Positions 27,581 to 40,042 of a stretch of DNA of 64,000 nt are shown here, piece after piece; the first letter of the stretch is position 1; each line of letters starts with the position of its first letter. The notes beneath the pieces are model-generated. The model saw only the letters and a program-made list of their open reading frames with translations. It was not told the DNA's origin and did no database searches. The position numbers and the translations under genes were made by a program. The DNA is from Paracholeplasma vituli (GTDB lineage Bacteria; Bacillota_I; Bacilli_A; Acholeplasmatales; UBA5453). The stretch lies in assembly GCF_025446935.1 (NCBI RefSeq), contig NZ_JAOEGN010000001.1:143090-207089 (forward strand), read 5' to 3'.

Positions 27581-28790
27581 GGCTAATATCTCGGTAATAC
27601 AGTTTCTGATCTGTTTTAATTCCAGAGGTTGAAAGACCTCGGATAATCGGAGAAATTTGATCGAGTGTCTTGAGTTCGCCTTCTTTGGAAAGAATCAAAA
27701 TCTTCGATACAGCGATATCAAATTCATCGACTAAGTACGTAGCCTGTGAAATATAGTCGATTTTATATTCATAGGGGGTCAGATGACGCCCATCAATGAT
27801 GTCTTTAATAATTTGTTCTTGATTCATATTTACAGAAACATACTTAAAGAGTTTTCGAGTTAAAAATTCGTTACATAATCCGCTTAAGATTTCATCCTCA
27901 CAATGTGAAAAACGCTTAATAAGGCCATTAACATAATAGTCATCTAGTTCAAAATACGCCTCTTCTTCAAAACCATTTTCGATAATTGTTTTCAAATACA
28001 CAGCATATTCATCGTTCAAGTTCCCGCTTTTTATGAGGTCCAAAATACGTTTATAAATGGACTCTAGCATAACTTCATAACTACGTGCTGCTGGATGGTA
28101 ATATACTTGCCAGTACATGTGATAACGACTCATTAAGTAGTTTTCAATGGCGTGTACTGCACCTTCTTTAAAGACCACTTGGTCATTATGAAGAGTGAGC
28201 ATTCGGATGATTCTATCCTTATCCAATCTACCGTAAGCAGCACCTGTATGAAAGGCGTCACGTTCTAGATAATCCATACGGTCGACATCGAGTTGTGAAG
28301 AGATGAGCTGTTCGATGATGGTAAACTTTCCAGTCTTTAAAATGACGCTTGCGATATCTGCTGCAAGGTCTTTATGATACTGATTAAGTACTGTGTTAAT
28401 TTCTGTTTTGCCTTCGATGATGTTGGCGGTTGATTTTTCATGTCTTACTTTGAAAACATGTTCAAAAGCATGAGAGTAAGGACCATGTCCAACGTCATGT
28501 AAAAGGGCCGCTGCAAGAAATACGATTTGTTCGTATTCACTGAGTCTTTCTTTTAGGATGTCTACTTCCTGTAATACATTCAAAGCGAGACTATAAACAC
28601 CTAGAGAATGGGAAAAACGCGAATGTTCTGCGCCATGGAATACCATCGATACCCCTGAGAGTTGTCTAATTCGTCTAAGTCTTTGAAATTCCTTGGTGTC
28701 AATAAGATCTGAGATGACTGCTTCCGTCACATAGATGTAACCATACAATGGGTCTCTGAATACTTTTTTTCGCTCGAGTTTAGGAAACAT
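27573..28790 (-). CDS. HD-domain phosphohydrolase (YwfO-like, dNTPase-related)
   Basis: 405 residues. The N-terminus FRDPLYGYIYVTEAVISDLI and the metal-binding HD motifs (HSRFSHSLGVYSLA, LLHDVGHGPYSHAFEH, and SQLDVDRMDYLERD) match the YwfO/SAMHD1-like family of nucleotide hydrolases. The exact substrate, a dNTP or a signalling nucleotide, is not shown. It ends in TGA and overlaps rnmV. A strong AAGGAGGTC precedes the ATG. It is the first gene of a six-gene run, but the 39 bases before it contain the pduL terminator, so it may partly depend on read-through. Confidence 0.88.
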   Translation of the reverse strand: MFPKLERKKVFRDPLYGYIYVTEAVISDLIDTKEFQRLRRIRQLSGVSMVFHGAEHSRFSHSLGVYSLALNVLQEVDILKERLSEYEQIVFLAAALLHDVGHGPYSHAFEHVFKVRHEKSTANIIEGKTEINTVLNQYHKDLAADIASVILKTGKFTIIEQLISSQLDVDRMDYLERDAFHTGAAYGRLDKDRIIRMLTLHNDQVVFKEGAVHAIENYLMSRYHMYWQVYYHPAARSYEVMLESIYKRILDLIKSGNLNDEYAVYLKTIIENGFEEEAYFELDDYYVNGLIKRFSHCEDEILSGLCNEFLTRKLFKYVSVNMNQEQIIKDIIDGRHLTPYEYKIDYISQATYLVDEFDIAVSKILILSKEGELKTLDQISPIIRGLSTSGIKTDQKLYYRDISHE

Positions 28791-28804
28791 ATGAGACCTC
28801 CTTG

Positions 28805-28831
28805 AAGAAGAAAAAGCCCCGTGAAGGACTT
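28805..28831 (-). terminator. pduL terminator
   Basis: AAGCCC (28814-28819) and GGACTT (28826-28831) pair with one G-U wobble. A T-rich tail follows on the minus strand. The stem includes the pduL stop. Confidence 0.6.
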
Positions 28832-29420
28832 ATTCGTTGATTGTGTAGGATTTTACAATGGTGCAAGTATCGCCTGTATTAAGTTCGAATGCAGCACCAT
28901 CATCTGTATCTAAATGACAGTCTAAAGCGAACTTAGGTGATACACGGCAAAGTACGTTATTAAGAATACCGCCTTTAGCGTTGTCGATGAAAATCGATAC
29001 TTTATCGCCGTCTTTAACGCCGAAATCTTTCGCATCTTCTAAAGAGAAGTGGATGTGTCTATCTGCAACAATCACACCTTCAGAAAGTTCAACTTCGCCT
29101 TTAGGACCAACCAATTTACATGGGCCTGAACCTTTGACGTCACCTGAAGAACGTACTGGGGCAACAAACTTACCACGAATCGCGTCTGATCTTGAAATCT
29201 CAACTTGAGAAGCGGGTCTAACTGGTCCTAAAATACGAACCCCTGCAATTAACTTGCCTGCTGGGCTATATACGTCTACCTTTTCTTCTGCAGCGTATTG
29301 GCCAGGTTGGCTTAAATCTTTCATCTTAGTGAGTTGATAATCCTTACCAAATAAAATCTCTAAATGAGCTTGAGTAAGGTGTAAATGTCTACCTGAAATG
29401 CCTACTGGTATTTTTTTCAT
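28830..29420 (-). CDS. pduL: PduL-type phosphotransacylase
   Basis: Exchanges phosphate and CoA on acetyl or propanoyl groups, giving acetyl-phosphate for ATP synthesis by acetate kinase. 196 residues. The three histidine-rich zinc motifs are VGISGRHLHLT, VADRHIHFS and LDCHLDTDDG. There is no N-terminal encapsulation peptide and no microcompartment gene nearby, so it probably works free in the cytoplasm as the housekeeping Pta. It has its own extended -10 promoter and terminator. Confidence 0.93.
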   Translation of the reverse strand: MKKIPVGISGRHLHLTQAHLEILFGKDYQLTKMKDLSQPGQYAAEEKVDVYSPAGKLIAGVRILGPVRPASQVEISRSDAIRGKFVAPVRSSGDVKGSGPCKLVGPKGEVELSEGVIVADRHIHFSLEDAKDFGVKDGDKVSIFIDNAKGGILNNVLCRVSPKFALDCHLDTDDGAAFELNTGDTCTIVKSYTINE

Positions 29421-29443
29421 AAAAAGTCCTCCATTACTGATTA

Positions 29444-29472
29444 ATTATAGCACCCTTTGTTTTATAAAACAA
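29444..29472 (-). promoter_or_regulatory. pduL promoter
   Basis: On the minus strand TTGTTT (29467-29472), a 17-base spacer, then TATAAT (29444-29449) preceded by TGC (extended -10). Confidence 0.75.
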
Positions 29473-29558
29473 CCAAGACAACTAAAAATGTGAACATCAA
29501 TTCAGGTTAAAAGGAAGGTTTTTTAGACTAAATCTAGACAATAGTTCAGATTTTGTTG

Positions 29559-29567
29559 TGGTATAAT
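29559..29567 (+). promoter_or_regulatory. Extended -10 promoter of the HIT gene
   Basis: TGGTATAAT (TATAAT at 29562-29567), 28 bases before the ATG. No clear -35. It diverges from the pduL promoter. Confidence 0.65.
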
Positions 29568-29594
29568 GAAAGTAAAGAAACGAGGTAAATCATT

Positions 29595-30014
29595 ATGGAT
29601 TCTATTTTCACCAAGATCATCAAACGGGAAATTCCTGCTCATATCGTTTACGAAGACGATTTAGTCATCGCGTTTTTAGACATTACACAAGCTACAAAAG
29701 GTCACACCTTAGTTGTACCAAAAGCACAGTATGAAACCATTTTTGACATGCCTGAAGCCTTGTCTGGTAAGGTTTTTGAAGTCGTCACGAAGGTATCAAA
29801 AGCGGTTCAAAAAGCCTTCAATCCTGAAGGATTAAACATTCTAAGTAATAACGGTTCTTTCGCATCACAAAGCGTTTTCCATTTCCATGTACACATCATC
29901 CCACGTTATCAAGGTGACGATTTGACACCAATGAAAATGGTCAACCATGTTAACGAATTATCCAAAGGTGACTTCGAAAAAAGAAAAGAAGCCATTATAG
30001 CTTCTTTATCGTAA
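29595..30014 (+). CDS. hit: HIT-family nucleotide hydrolase
   Basis: 139 residues; Hint-type phosphoramidase/hydrolase acting on adenosine nucleotides. It begins MDSIFTKIIKREIPAHIVYEDD, as the Bacillus Hit protein does, and has the catalytic histidine triad HFHVHIIPR (HxHxHxx). It is the only clear gene left of the origin on the plus strand, so it is transcribed against replication. Its last 20 bases overlap the 3' end of the convergent histidine kinase gene, with no room for a terminator between them. Confidence 0.93.
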   Translation: MDSIFTKIIKREIPAHIVYEDDLVIAFLDITQATKGHTLVVPKAQYETIFDMPEALSGKVFEVVTKVSKAVQKAFNPEGLNILSNNGSFASQSVFHFHVHIIPRYQGDDLTPMKMVNHVNELSKGDFEKRKEAIIASLS

Positions 30015-31317
30015 ATTTAACGCCATTATCCACATTCTCTACAGTCAGTGAGAATCCGAATCGGTTGAATGTCTTTTGAACAATCGACATCCCAATTCCG
30101 AACTGACCTTTTGAACCTTTTTCATAAGGTTTGAAACCTTCTTTAATGTATTTTTCTTCAATAGCGGGACCATCGTTGAAAAACGTAAGGGTTCCGTTTT
30201 TTAATGTAATCACGATTTCAGTTTTCGCATACCTTATGGCGTTATCAATCAAGTTCTCAATTGAAGTGTAGAAGTATTCCTTAACCCCGATAAATTTGGA
30301 GTTATCTAAATCCGTAATGACCTTAACATCACCAAATCGGTGTTTATTATTCGAGGTGACATTGATGATGATATCTTTAATATTCACTTCTTCTAATACA
30401 TGGTTCATTTCGATGTTGTTAATCTTATTGAGTTCAAGTAACAATCTGACTTTAGATTGTAACTTTTCGGTTTGTTTGATGATGATTTTCATATCAGAGA
30501 TATCTGTTGTACCATCCATCATCGCCTCAGCGTAGGATTGAATAACCGAGATGGGTGTCTTTAAATCATGAGAAATGTTTTGGAACATTTCTTGTTTGGT
30601 TTTTTCATTTTCCTTGATCTCAAGTCGTAAATCTTCAACGGATCTCGCAAGTTCAGAGATTTCATCCTCACCATCCAAGATAACCTTGTTTTCATAACCA
30701 GAACTGTTAAAGGTACTAACCTCTTTTTGAATATAACGAATTCTCGCTGCAGTCTTACGACTCCACATCGCGATGACGGTGTTACCGACAAACACAATGA
30801 TTGCGAACGATAAGAACGTTCCAATGAAAGTTGTTAAGACTTCATATCGCATGGTCGAAGCTTTAATTGAGTCAATGTAGGAGTTGTCCATAACTGCGAT
30901 CATATACTCTGAGGTATCTGGGTCTACTTCATTTCTTTTTTCGATGTCTACATAATAGATCCCTGATTTATCTTTAAAGATTTTTTCTCCTAGATAAGCC
31001 GCTTCAATGATATTATTAATGCGTTGTAAATCACTGTTTAATATGCGATCGGCATTTGGCGATACAATGCGATTTGTCACGTCTGCTCTAAATGTAGAAA
31101 TCCGGTTGACAGTAATCAATATATACCCTAAATAATCTTCTTTATCCTTTGGTAAAACCGTGTTCGCTTCTAAGTATGTTTGAACTTCATTACGAGCAAG
31201 TCCAACATAAACAGTTTGATAGTTATGCCAAGAAATATAACCAAAGATGATAGAGGATATCGTAGTGACTGTCGTAAATAAAATGACTACTTGGGTCGAC
31301 AGTTTAAACTTTTTCAT
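29995..31317 (-). CDS. Membrane sensor histidine kinase
   Basis: 440 residues. TM1 about 10-28, an extracytoplasmic sensor loop of about 130 residues, TM2 about 161-184, HAMP, then the dimerisation domain with His250 in QNISHDLKTPISVIQ, and a HATPase_c domain (N-box IENLIDNAIRYA, G-box GQFGIGMSIVQKT). It phosphorylates the response regulator encoded just upstream (TAATG overlap). The signal is unknown; the layout is like CovS/ArlS sensors. Its 3' end overlaps the convergent hit gene by 20 bases. Confidence 0.92.
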   Translation of the reverse strand: MKKFKLSTQVVILFTTVTTISSIIFGYISWHNYQTVYVGLARNEVQTYLEANTVLPKDKEDYLGYILITVNRISTFRADVTNRIVSPNADRILNSDLQRINNIIEAAYLGEKIFKDKSGIYYVDIEKRNEVDPDTSEYMIAVMDNSYIDSIKASTMRYEVLTTFIGTFLSFAIIVFVGNTVIAMWSRKTAARIRYIQKEVSTFNSSGYENKVILDGEDEISELARSVEDLRLEIKENEKTKQEMFQNISHDLKTPISVIQSYAEAMMDGTTDISDMKIIIKQTEKLQSKVRLLLELNKINNIEMNHVLEEVNIKDIIINVTSNNKHRFGDVKVITDLDNSKFIGVKEYFYTSIENLIDNAIRYAKTEIVITLKNGTLTFFNDGPAIEEKYIKEGFKPYEKGSKGQFGIGMSIVQKTFNRFGFSLTVENVDNGVKFTIKKL

Positions 31318-31970
31318 TAGAGTAATCGATACCCATAACCATAGATGGTTTCAATCATCAGTTTCGGCATCTTTTGTCTGAGTCTTCTTAAAAGGTCATC
31401 CACCACACGGTCAGACCCATAATAATCCGCACCCCAAACGTGACTTAGGATTTGTTCTCTTGAAAAAGCTTGATTCTTATTCTCAATAAAGAATAACATT
31501 AGTTCAAATTCTTTATTAGTAAGTTCGATAATTTGATCGTTTTCTTTGATAATACGCTTTTCAATATTGATCTCATAACTATCGTACTTAAGAAGGTTTG
31601 GACTGGTACGATTGGCTCTTCTTAAAATAGCTTTCACACGTAAAATCAATTCTCTAGGTGAGTAGGGCTTCGCTAGATAGTCATCTGATCCTAACTCAAG
31701 GCCTCTAATTTTATCTAAATCATGGTCGCGTGCGGAGGTGAAAATTACGGAGACTTTTGGATTCTTCTCTTTAATCGCTTCAATCAAGTCATAGCCATTG
31801 ATATCCCCAGTTAGCATGATATCTAGAATCCATAGATCAATATCGTCTGCAACATGCGTAATCGCATCTTCACCAGATTCAAATAAAGAGACTTCATAGC
31901 CTTCTTTTATTAAGTATTTTTTGATAATCGAAGCTAAATCTTGTTCATCTTCTACATAGTAAATTTTCAT
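31317..31970 (-). CDS. OmpR/PhoB-family response regulator
   Basis: 217 residues. Receiver domain (1-115) with Asp50 as phosphoacceptor (LWILDIML), acidic pair VEDEQ, TS at FTSARD and Lys in LAKPYSP. The C-terminal winged helix (about 130-217) ends in IETIYGYGYRLL, typical of the OmpR class. It is the partner of the kinase that follows. A CGGAGGTC ribosome site precedes the ATG. The promoter lies inside the serS terminator region, with two 9-bp direct repeats 22 bp apart upstream, a plausible self-binding site. Confidence 0.94.
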   Translation of the reverse strand: MKIYYVEDEQDLASIIKKYLIKEGYEVSLFESGEDAITHVADDIDLWILDIMLTGDINGYDLIEAIKEKNPKVSVIFTSARDHDLDKIRGLELGSDDYLAKPYSPRELILRVKAILRRANRTSPNLLKYDSYEINIEKRIIKENDQIIELTNKEFELMLFFIENKNQAFSREQILSHVWGADYYGSDRVVDDLLRRLRQKMPKLMIETIYGYGYRLL

Positions 31971-31980
31971 AGTTGACCTC

Positions 31981-32018
31981 CGAAAAAATAAAGAAAGTGC
32001 CTGTTTTTAGGCACTTTC
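31981..32018 (-). terminator. serS terminator
   Basis: Ten-bp perfect arms GAAAGTGCCT (31993-32002) and AGGCACTTTC (32009-32018), followed by a T-rich tail on the minus strand that reaches the ribosome site of the response regulator gene. Confidence 0.8.
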
Positions 32019-32109
32019 ATTATAACATAGGAAGTTAGGAGAAAAAATAAGTTATCAGTATGTGACCATTATAACCATTAATTATGGGTAAAATATCACA
32101 TAATTATGG
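32019..32109 (-). promoter_or_regulatory. Promoter and putative direct-repeat operator of the two-component operon
   Basis: TGTTATAAT, an extended -10 (TATAAT at 32019-32024, minus strand), directly abuts the serS terminator stem, so the transcript would begin in that hairpin. Upstream, TAATTATGG occurs at 32079-32087 and again at 32101-32109, exactly 22 bp apart on the plus strand, spacing that suits an OmpR-type dimer. Confidence 0.5.
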
Positions 32110-32125
32110 TTTATTGTCGCAGAAC

Positions 32126-33403
32126 TTATTTGATCACTGTGGTGTGCATGTAAGGTACTAACGCTTCTGGTATGGTAATCGAACCGTCTTCGTTTTGGTA
32201 GTTTTCAATGATCGCAATCATCGTTCTGCCTACAGCTAGTCCAGAACCATTTAAGGTATGAACAAATTCGGTCTTCGCGTCTTTTGTGCGTTTGAAACGG
32301 ATATTTCCGCGTCTAGCTTGATAGTCTTCTGCATTCGAAATCGATCCAATTTCACGGTAAGTGTTCTGGCTTGGAATCCATACTTCAATGTCGTAAGTCT
32401 TAGCCATACCAAAGCCCATGTCACCTGTCGATAACGCAACCACACGATATGGTAATTTTAACAATTGTAGGACTTTTTCGGAGTTCTTAAGCATTTTTTC
32501 AAGTTCTGCATACGAATCTTCTGGTTTGGTAAACTTAATCAGTTCGACTTTGTTGAATTGGTGTTGTCTTAGAATCCCTTTTGTATCTCTACCAGCAGAT
32601 CCTGCTTCACTACGGAACGCAGTTGTGTAGGATACAAACTTAAGCGGTAAAAGATCACCTTCGATGATTTCATCACGATACATATTGATGGTTGGTACTT
32701 CAGCGGTCGGATTTAAATACCAAGTATCTTCATCCGAAGTCACCTTATAAGAGTCTGCTTTAAACTTAGGAAATTGTCCTGTAGCGTACATCGAAGCTTC
32801 ATTAATTAAATACGGTGGCATAATCTCAGTATACCCATGGTCTTCGGAGTGTAGGTCCATCATAAATTGAATTAAGGAACGTTCGAGACGTGCACCTAAG
32901 CCTCTATCGATAACAAAACGTGCACCAGTAATTTTAGCTGCTCTTTGGAAATCAAGGATGCCTAATTTTTCACCTAAATCGGCGTGGTCTTTAATTGGGA
33001 ACTTGAATTCTTTTGGTACACCCCAATCACGAATGAGGACATTATCCTTATCATCTAAACCAACAGGTGTGGTTTTCGATGGGATATTGGGTGTATTTAA
33101 GAGTTTGTCTAAAATATACGCGTCAATCTCAGCGATTTTTTCGTCGTCTAGTTTGATTTGATCCCCGATTTGTCTGACTTGTTCTTTAATCGGTTCGGTG
33201 TTTTCACCTTTTTTTGCCATAAGTCCAATTTCTTTGGATTTGGTGTTTCTTTCGCTTTTTAGTTTTTCTACAGTCGCGATTAAGCTTCTGCGTTCTTCAT
33301 CTTTCGCTACGAGTTCACGTAAATAACTGAAGTCACCCCCACGGGTGTTCAATCTTTCAATCGCTTCATCTAAATTTTCTCTAATCCATTTAATGTCTAA
33401 CAT
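32126..33403 (-). CDS. serS: Seryl-tRNA synthetase
   Basis: Class II aminoacyl-tRNA synthetase. 425 residues from ATG 33403 (GGGGGAC upstream), giving the standard N-terminus [12 protein letters not shown]; the upstream start is inside the T-box terminator. The long helical arm spans about 30-105. Class II motifs: motif 2 [21 protein letters not shown] and motif 3 [20 protein letters not shown] (both read as segments). Expression is governed by the T-box leader. Confidence 0.97.
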   Translation of the reverse strand: MLDIKWIRENLDEAIERLNTRGGDFSYLRELVAKDEERRSLIATVEKLKSERNTKSKEIGLMAKKGENTEPIKEQVRQIGDQIKLDDEKIAEIDAYILDKLLNTPNIPSKTTPVGLDDKDNVLIRDWGVPKEFKFPIKDHADLGEKLGILDFQRAAKITGARFVIDRGLGARLERSLIQFMMDLHSEDHGYTEIMPPYLINEASMYATGQFPKFKADSYKVTSDEDTWYLNPTAEVPTINMYRDEIIEGDLLPLKFVSYTTAFRSEAGSAGRDTKGILRQHQFNKVELIKFTKPEDSYAELEKMLKNSEKVLQLLKLPYRVVALSTGDMGFGMAKTYDIEVWIPSQNTYREIGSISNAEDYQARRGNIRFKRTKDAKTEFVHTLNGSGLAVGRTMIAIIENYQNEDGSITIPEALVPYMHTTVIK

Positions 33404-33430
33404 GTTAGTCCCCCTTTGTGAGAAAAAAAA

Positions 33431-33640
33431 GTCCAAAAGAATTTGCATTCTTAAGGACGAAATAGTCGCGGTACCACCTTAATTCTACCTGTACCTACAG
33501 ATAGCACTTAATGCTTTTTAACGCTTGCTAGCGGGTGTGATTAGCACCTCTCCTGAGTGGAATTCATATTGTACCTATGGGTTTTCACCAACCACCCACT
33601 CGCTTAAAATAGTACCAATACTACGGTTCAGTCAACGATT
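33431..33640 (-). ncRNA. T-box riboswitch, serS leader
   Basis: On the minus strand the conserved T-box AAGGTGGTACCGCG lies at 33467-33480. It is followed by the terminator hairpin GTCC...GGAC (33431-33458) with eight T residues. About 160 bases of Stem I and connecting structure precede it. Uncharged tRNA-Ser should bind and switch to the antiterminator. I could not fix the specifier codon with certainty; a TCC near the middle of the leader is one candidate. Confidence 0.9.
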
Positions 33641-33646
33641 TCTTTC

Positions 33647-33675
33647 ATTATAATCGATTTTTCCAATAAAGTAAA
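33647..33675 (-). promoter_or_regulatory. serS T-box promoter
   Basis: TTTACT (33670-33675), exactly 17 bases, then TATAAT (33647-33652) on the minus strand. Confidence 0.75.
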
Positions 33676-33701
33676 GATTGCACGATGTATTATAGACGAT
33701 A

Positions 33702-34004
33702 CTAACGTTTCCTCTTAATATAATCGTCTAAAACGGTTAGAATATTTGAATATCCTTTTATTGGACTATCCGCCTCTAAATAACTTGAGTCAATGAGTTC
33801 AATTCCACTGTTTTTTTTACAAACTGTGTCACCATCTGTCTTTTTTGACTCTTATCAACTTCCTTATTAAGTAAAACTTATTTGATAAATGAGGATAATA
33901 CTCAGAATGGTTGATCTCACCTTCACTACATATCGATATTTTCGAAATATCAAATAAATATCAACAAAGAAATGACATTCTTTCAGTTCAGCGTTATTTT
34001 GCAT
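33702..34004 (-). pseudogene. Decayed gene remnant with at least two frameshifts
   Basis: Three overlapping minus-strand frames read like pieces of one protein: from ATG 34004 MQNNAELKECHFFVDIYLIF, then EINHSEYYPHLSNKFYLIRK in a second frame, then KKNSGIELIDSSYLEADSPI in a third, ending at the TAG at 33702. No ribosome site precedes the ATG. I do not recognise the family. It fills the otherwise empty stretch between the serS promoter and the gyrA terminator, apparently an old insertion or a lost gene. Confidence 0.5.
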
Positions 34005-34033
34005 GACTTTTTTCGTATTTAGGCTCTAAGTGC

Positions 34034-34068
34034 AGAAAAAAACAACCCTCATTTAGAATGAGGATTGT
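34034..34068 (-). terminator. gyrA terminator
   Basis: ACAACCCTCAT (34042-34052) pairs with ATGAGGATTGT (34058-34068), one mismatch, followed by seven T on the minus strand. It ends the yaaA-recF-gyrB-gyrA operon. Confidence 0.85.
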
Positions 34069-34075
34069 CATTTAC

Positions 34076-36721
34076 TTATAAATCAAACAGGTTTTCTTTC
34101 TCTTTTACAGGTTCATTTTTGACTTCTTCAGCCGATACTTCGACAATTTCAACGACTTTCGCTTTGGTATCGAGATCTAAAGCGACTTGTTCAACAATTG
34201 GTTCATCAAGAGCTGGAATTTCTTCATGAGGAACCACTGCTAGAGTTACAACCACTTGATCGTCTTTTAAGCTCATGATACGTACGCCTTGGGTAGCACG
34301 TCTGGTTTGAGCAATTTGAGCGATGTGGGTACGAATGACCATACCACGGTCGGTAACGATGATAACATCTTCTTCTGGAGTAACACGGCGAAGGGCTCTT
34401 AATGCGCCATTCTTTTCAGTGACGTTTAAGGCTTTAACCCCTTTACCACCACGAACTTGGAGACGATATTCATCAGCGAGACTGCGCTTACCGTAGCCTT
34501 TTTCAGTAACTACTAAGATTTCTTCATCATCGGATTCGACATAAGTCATACCGACAATTTCATCTTTCTCGTCTAATTCCATACCGCGAACACCGGTTGC
34601 TGTACGGCCCATCGAACGTACATCGTTTTCATCGAATCGGATGGCTTTACCGTTAGATGCCCCAAGGATGACATGAGTCTTACCGTTGGTTAATTTAACA
34701 TTTAGTAATTCATCGTCTTCTCTTAAGTTTAACGCGATGATACCGTTAGTACGGATATTTTGATATTCATTGACAGGGGTACGTTTTACAACACCCTTCT
34801 TAGTTGTGAAGAATAAGAATGCATTTTCATCTTCGAAGTTTTGAACTTGTGTGAAGGTGACTAAGGTTTCATCCTTATCAAATTGGAGTAAATTGACAAT
34901 TGGTAAGCCCTTAGATTGTCTTGAACCTTCAGGGATACGATAGCCTTTGATCTTGTAGACTCTACCTTTATTCGTGAAGAATAAGTGGTAGTAGTGAGTA
35001 TTGGTCATTTGGATGTGTTCAACGAAATCGTCGTCGTGCATCTTAATGGAGTTAATACCAACACCGCCACGGTTTTGAGCTTTGTACTCATCCATGGACA
35101 TGCGCTTGATATAGCCATTATGCGTGACTGTGATAATCACATCTTCGACTGGGATTAAGTCCTCGTTTTCGATGTTTAAATCGTTATCATGCAAGCTGAT
35201 GGAAGACATTCTTTCATCGTTATATTTTGCTTTGATTTCAGCGAGTTCTGCTTTAATGATATCGTATTTACGAATATCGCTACCGATGATGTCTTTATAG
35301 TCTGCAATACGGGTTGCGAGATCTAAGTCTTCTTCTCTAATCTTTTCGATTTCAAGACCCGTTAATCTTTGAAGTCTCATATCGAGAATGGCTCTAGCTT
35401 GGATTTCATCTAATGGATAGTTTGCCATTAAGTTTTGTTTTGCTTCTTCACCAGTAGGGCTCTTCTTGATTAAATCAATGATATTATCGATGTCTTCTAA
35501 AGCGATGACTAATCCTTCCAAGATATGCTTACGTTCTTCGGCTTTTCTTAAGTCGAAAATGGTTCTTCTTTGAATGACTTCAATTTGGTGTTGAATGTAA
35601 TGATATAACGCATCCTTTAATGTGATGGTCTTCGGTTGGTTACCAACTAAAGCAATCATATTAATGGAGAAGTTGCTTTGCATTTCTGTAAGTTTGAAGA
35701 GGTTGTTAAGCATCACATGTGGATTGACATCTTTACGAAGTTCAATGACAATACGCATACCTTTACGGTTGGATTCGTCTCTTAAGTCTGTAATCCCTTC
35801 AACCATCTTTTCTTTCGCAATTTCAGCGATTCTTTCGATGAGTTTAGTCTTATTGACTTGATATGGAATTTGTTTAACTATAATGGTGTTTTTGCCACCT
35901 TTGCCTTCAACAATTTCGGTAACGGCGCGGATTACAATTGTACCGCGTCCTGTGGTATATGCTTGTCTTAATCCGCTTAAACCAAGAATTTGTCCACCGG
36001 TCGGAAAGTCCGGTCCTTTGACATAATCCATGAGTTCAATGTCGGTAAGTTCAGGGTTATCCATCAACGCTTGAATCCCATCAATGACTTCACCTAAATT
36101 GTGTGGTGGAATGTTGGTTGCCATCCCGACAGCAATCCCGGTTGCACCATTAACTAAGAGGTTTGGATATCTCGCTGGCATCACAAGAGGTTCATGTTCA
36201 GATCCATCATAGTTATCGCCAAAATTAACTGTTTCTTTTTCAATATCGCGTACGAGTTCCATCGCGATTTTGGACATTCTGGCTTCGGTATAACGCATCG
36301 CTGCGGCACCGTCGCCATCAACGGAACCAAAGTTACCATGACCATCGACTAGAGGGTAACGATAGTTGAAGTCTTGAGCCATACGGACCATCGCTTCATA
36401 TACAGAAGAGTCACCATGTGGGTGATACTTACCGATAACTTCCCCAACGATTCTCGCGGATTTTTTATGTTGTCTATCGGCATACATACCTAAATCGTTC
36501 ATTGCGTATAAAATACGTCTTTGGACCGGTTTCAAACCATCTCTAACATCTGGTAAAGCACGGCTTACAATAACACTCATCGCATAGTTTAAGAAGGATG
36601 TCTTCATTTCGGTTGCGATATTGAGTTCTTTGATCTTACCGTGAATATAATCGGAATTACCGTTTTCTTCTTTTTTTTCGACTTCAGCGTCAAGCACTAA
36701 GTCTTTTTCTTGATCGTTCAT
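34076..36721 (-). CDS. gyrA: DNA gyrase subunit A
   Basis: Breakage-reunion subunit of gyrase. 881 residues. The N-terminal [17 protein letters not shown] motif ([18 protein letters not shown]), the quinolone region [17 protein letters not shown] with Ser and Glu at the usual determinant positions, and the catalytic Tyr in [10 protein letters not shown] are visible. The C-terminal beta-pinwheel carries an NRGGVG box, which marks gyrase rather than topoisomerase IV. An acidic tail ends the protein. It lies 14 bases after gyrB. Confidence 0.97.
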   Translation of the reverse strand: MNDQEKDLVLDAEVEKKEENGNSDYIHGKIKELNIATEMKTSFLNYAMSVIVSRALPDVRDGLKPVQRRILYAMNDLGMYADRQHKKSARIVGEVIGKYHPHGDSSVYEAMVRMAQDFNYRYPLVDGHGNFGSVDGDGAAAMRYTEARMSKIAMELVRDIEKETVNFGDNYDGSEHEPLVMPARYPNLLVNGATGIAVGMATNIPPHNLGEVIDGIQALMDNPELTDIELMDYVKGPDFPTGGQILGLSGLRQAYTTGRGTIVIRAVTEIVEGKGGKNTIIVKQIPYQVNKTKLIERIAEIAKEKMVEGITDLRDESNRKGMRIVIELRKDVNPHVMLNNLFKLTEMQSNFSINMIALVGNQPKTITLKDALYHYIQHQIEVIQRRTIFDLRKAEERKHILEGLVIALEDIDNIIDLIKKSPTGEEAKQNLMANYPLDEIQARAILDMRLQRLTGLEIEKIREEDLDLATRIADYKDIIGSDIRKYDIIKAELAEIKAKYNDERMSSISLHDNDLNIENEDLIPVEDVIITVTHNGYIKRMSMDEYKAQNRGGVGINSIKMHDDDFVEHIQMTNTHYYHLFFTNKGRVYKIKGYRIPEGSRQSKGLPIVNLLQFDKDETLVTFTQVQNFEDENAFLFFTTKKGVVKRTPVNEYQNIRTNGIIALNLREDDELLNVKLTNGKTHVILGASNGKAIRFDENDVRSMGRTATGVRGMELDEKDEIVGMTYVESDDEEILVVTEKGYGKRSLADEYRLQVRGGKGVKALNVTEKNGALRALRRVTPEEDVIIVTDRGMVIRTHIAQIAQTRRATQGVRIMSLKDDQVVVTLAVVPHEEIPALDEPIVEQVALDLDTKAKVVEIVEVSAEEVKNEPVKEKENLFDL

Positions 36722-36735
36722 GGTTACCTACCTTC

Positions 36736-39677
<2,942 letters not shown>

Positions 39678-39685
<8 letters not shown>

Positions 39686-39893
39686 GATCGAAGATATAGA
39701 CGTCTTTTCCAATCTGAACTTTATCTTTTGGATAGATTTTTTTGCCTCGGCGATTTTCAGGTTCTCCGTTAAAGAATATTTTGGTTTCTTCTAAAAACGG
39801 TTTGACCATTCCACCGGTTGAAACAAAACCAGCAGCTTTAACAAACTGTCCTAAAGTGATAAATTCAGCGTCTTTAATCTTAAAAGTTTTCAA
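39678..39893 (-). CDS. yaaA: S4-domain RNA-binding protein YaaA
   Basis: 71 residues of S4-type RNA-binding fold (TLGQFVKAAGFVSTGGMVKP, then FNGEPENRRGKKIYPKD), as in the small protein always found between dnaN and recF in Firmicutes. The start is TTG at 39893 with GAGGT 9 bases upstream. It is the first gene of the yaaA-recF-gyrB-gyrA operon. Its exact target is unknown, possibly the ribosome. Confidence 0.9.
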
Positions 39894-39916
39894 GTTCGTA
39901 TACCTCGCTTGATTAT

Positions 39917-39925
39917 ATTATATCA
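39917..39925 (-). promoter_or_regulatory. Extended -10 promoter of yaaA-recF-gyrB-gyrA
   Basis: TGATATAAT on the minus strand (TATAAT at 39917-39922), with a second TATAAT at 39912-39917. It lies just upstream of the GAGGT/TTG start. Confidence 0.55.
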
Positions 39926-39992
39926 TAATATAAGGAAAAATGTGCCTTTTATTTTGATTATTTGGAGGTTTTAACAGTGGATAGCCTAGACA

Positions 39993-40028
39993 ACAAAAAA
40001 AGCCTTAAAACGGAAATTTCAAGGCTTA
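39993..40028 (-). terminator. dnaN terminator
   Basis: AAGCCTT and AAGGCTT form a 7-bp stem with a long loop, followed by seven T on the minus strand. This isolates dnaA-dnaN from the gyrase operon. Confidence 0.75.
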
Positions 40029-40042
40029 TTGGTATGTGTTAA

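Noticed and set aside
26251..28575. UGA read as tryptophan (Mycoplasma code)
   Set aside because: TGA ends rsmA at 26251 and the HD gene at 27573 exactly where the family ends, and Trp is encoded by TGG throughout.
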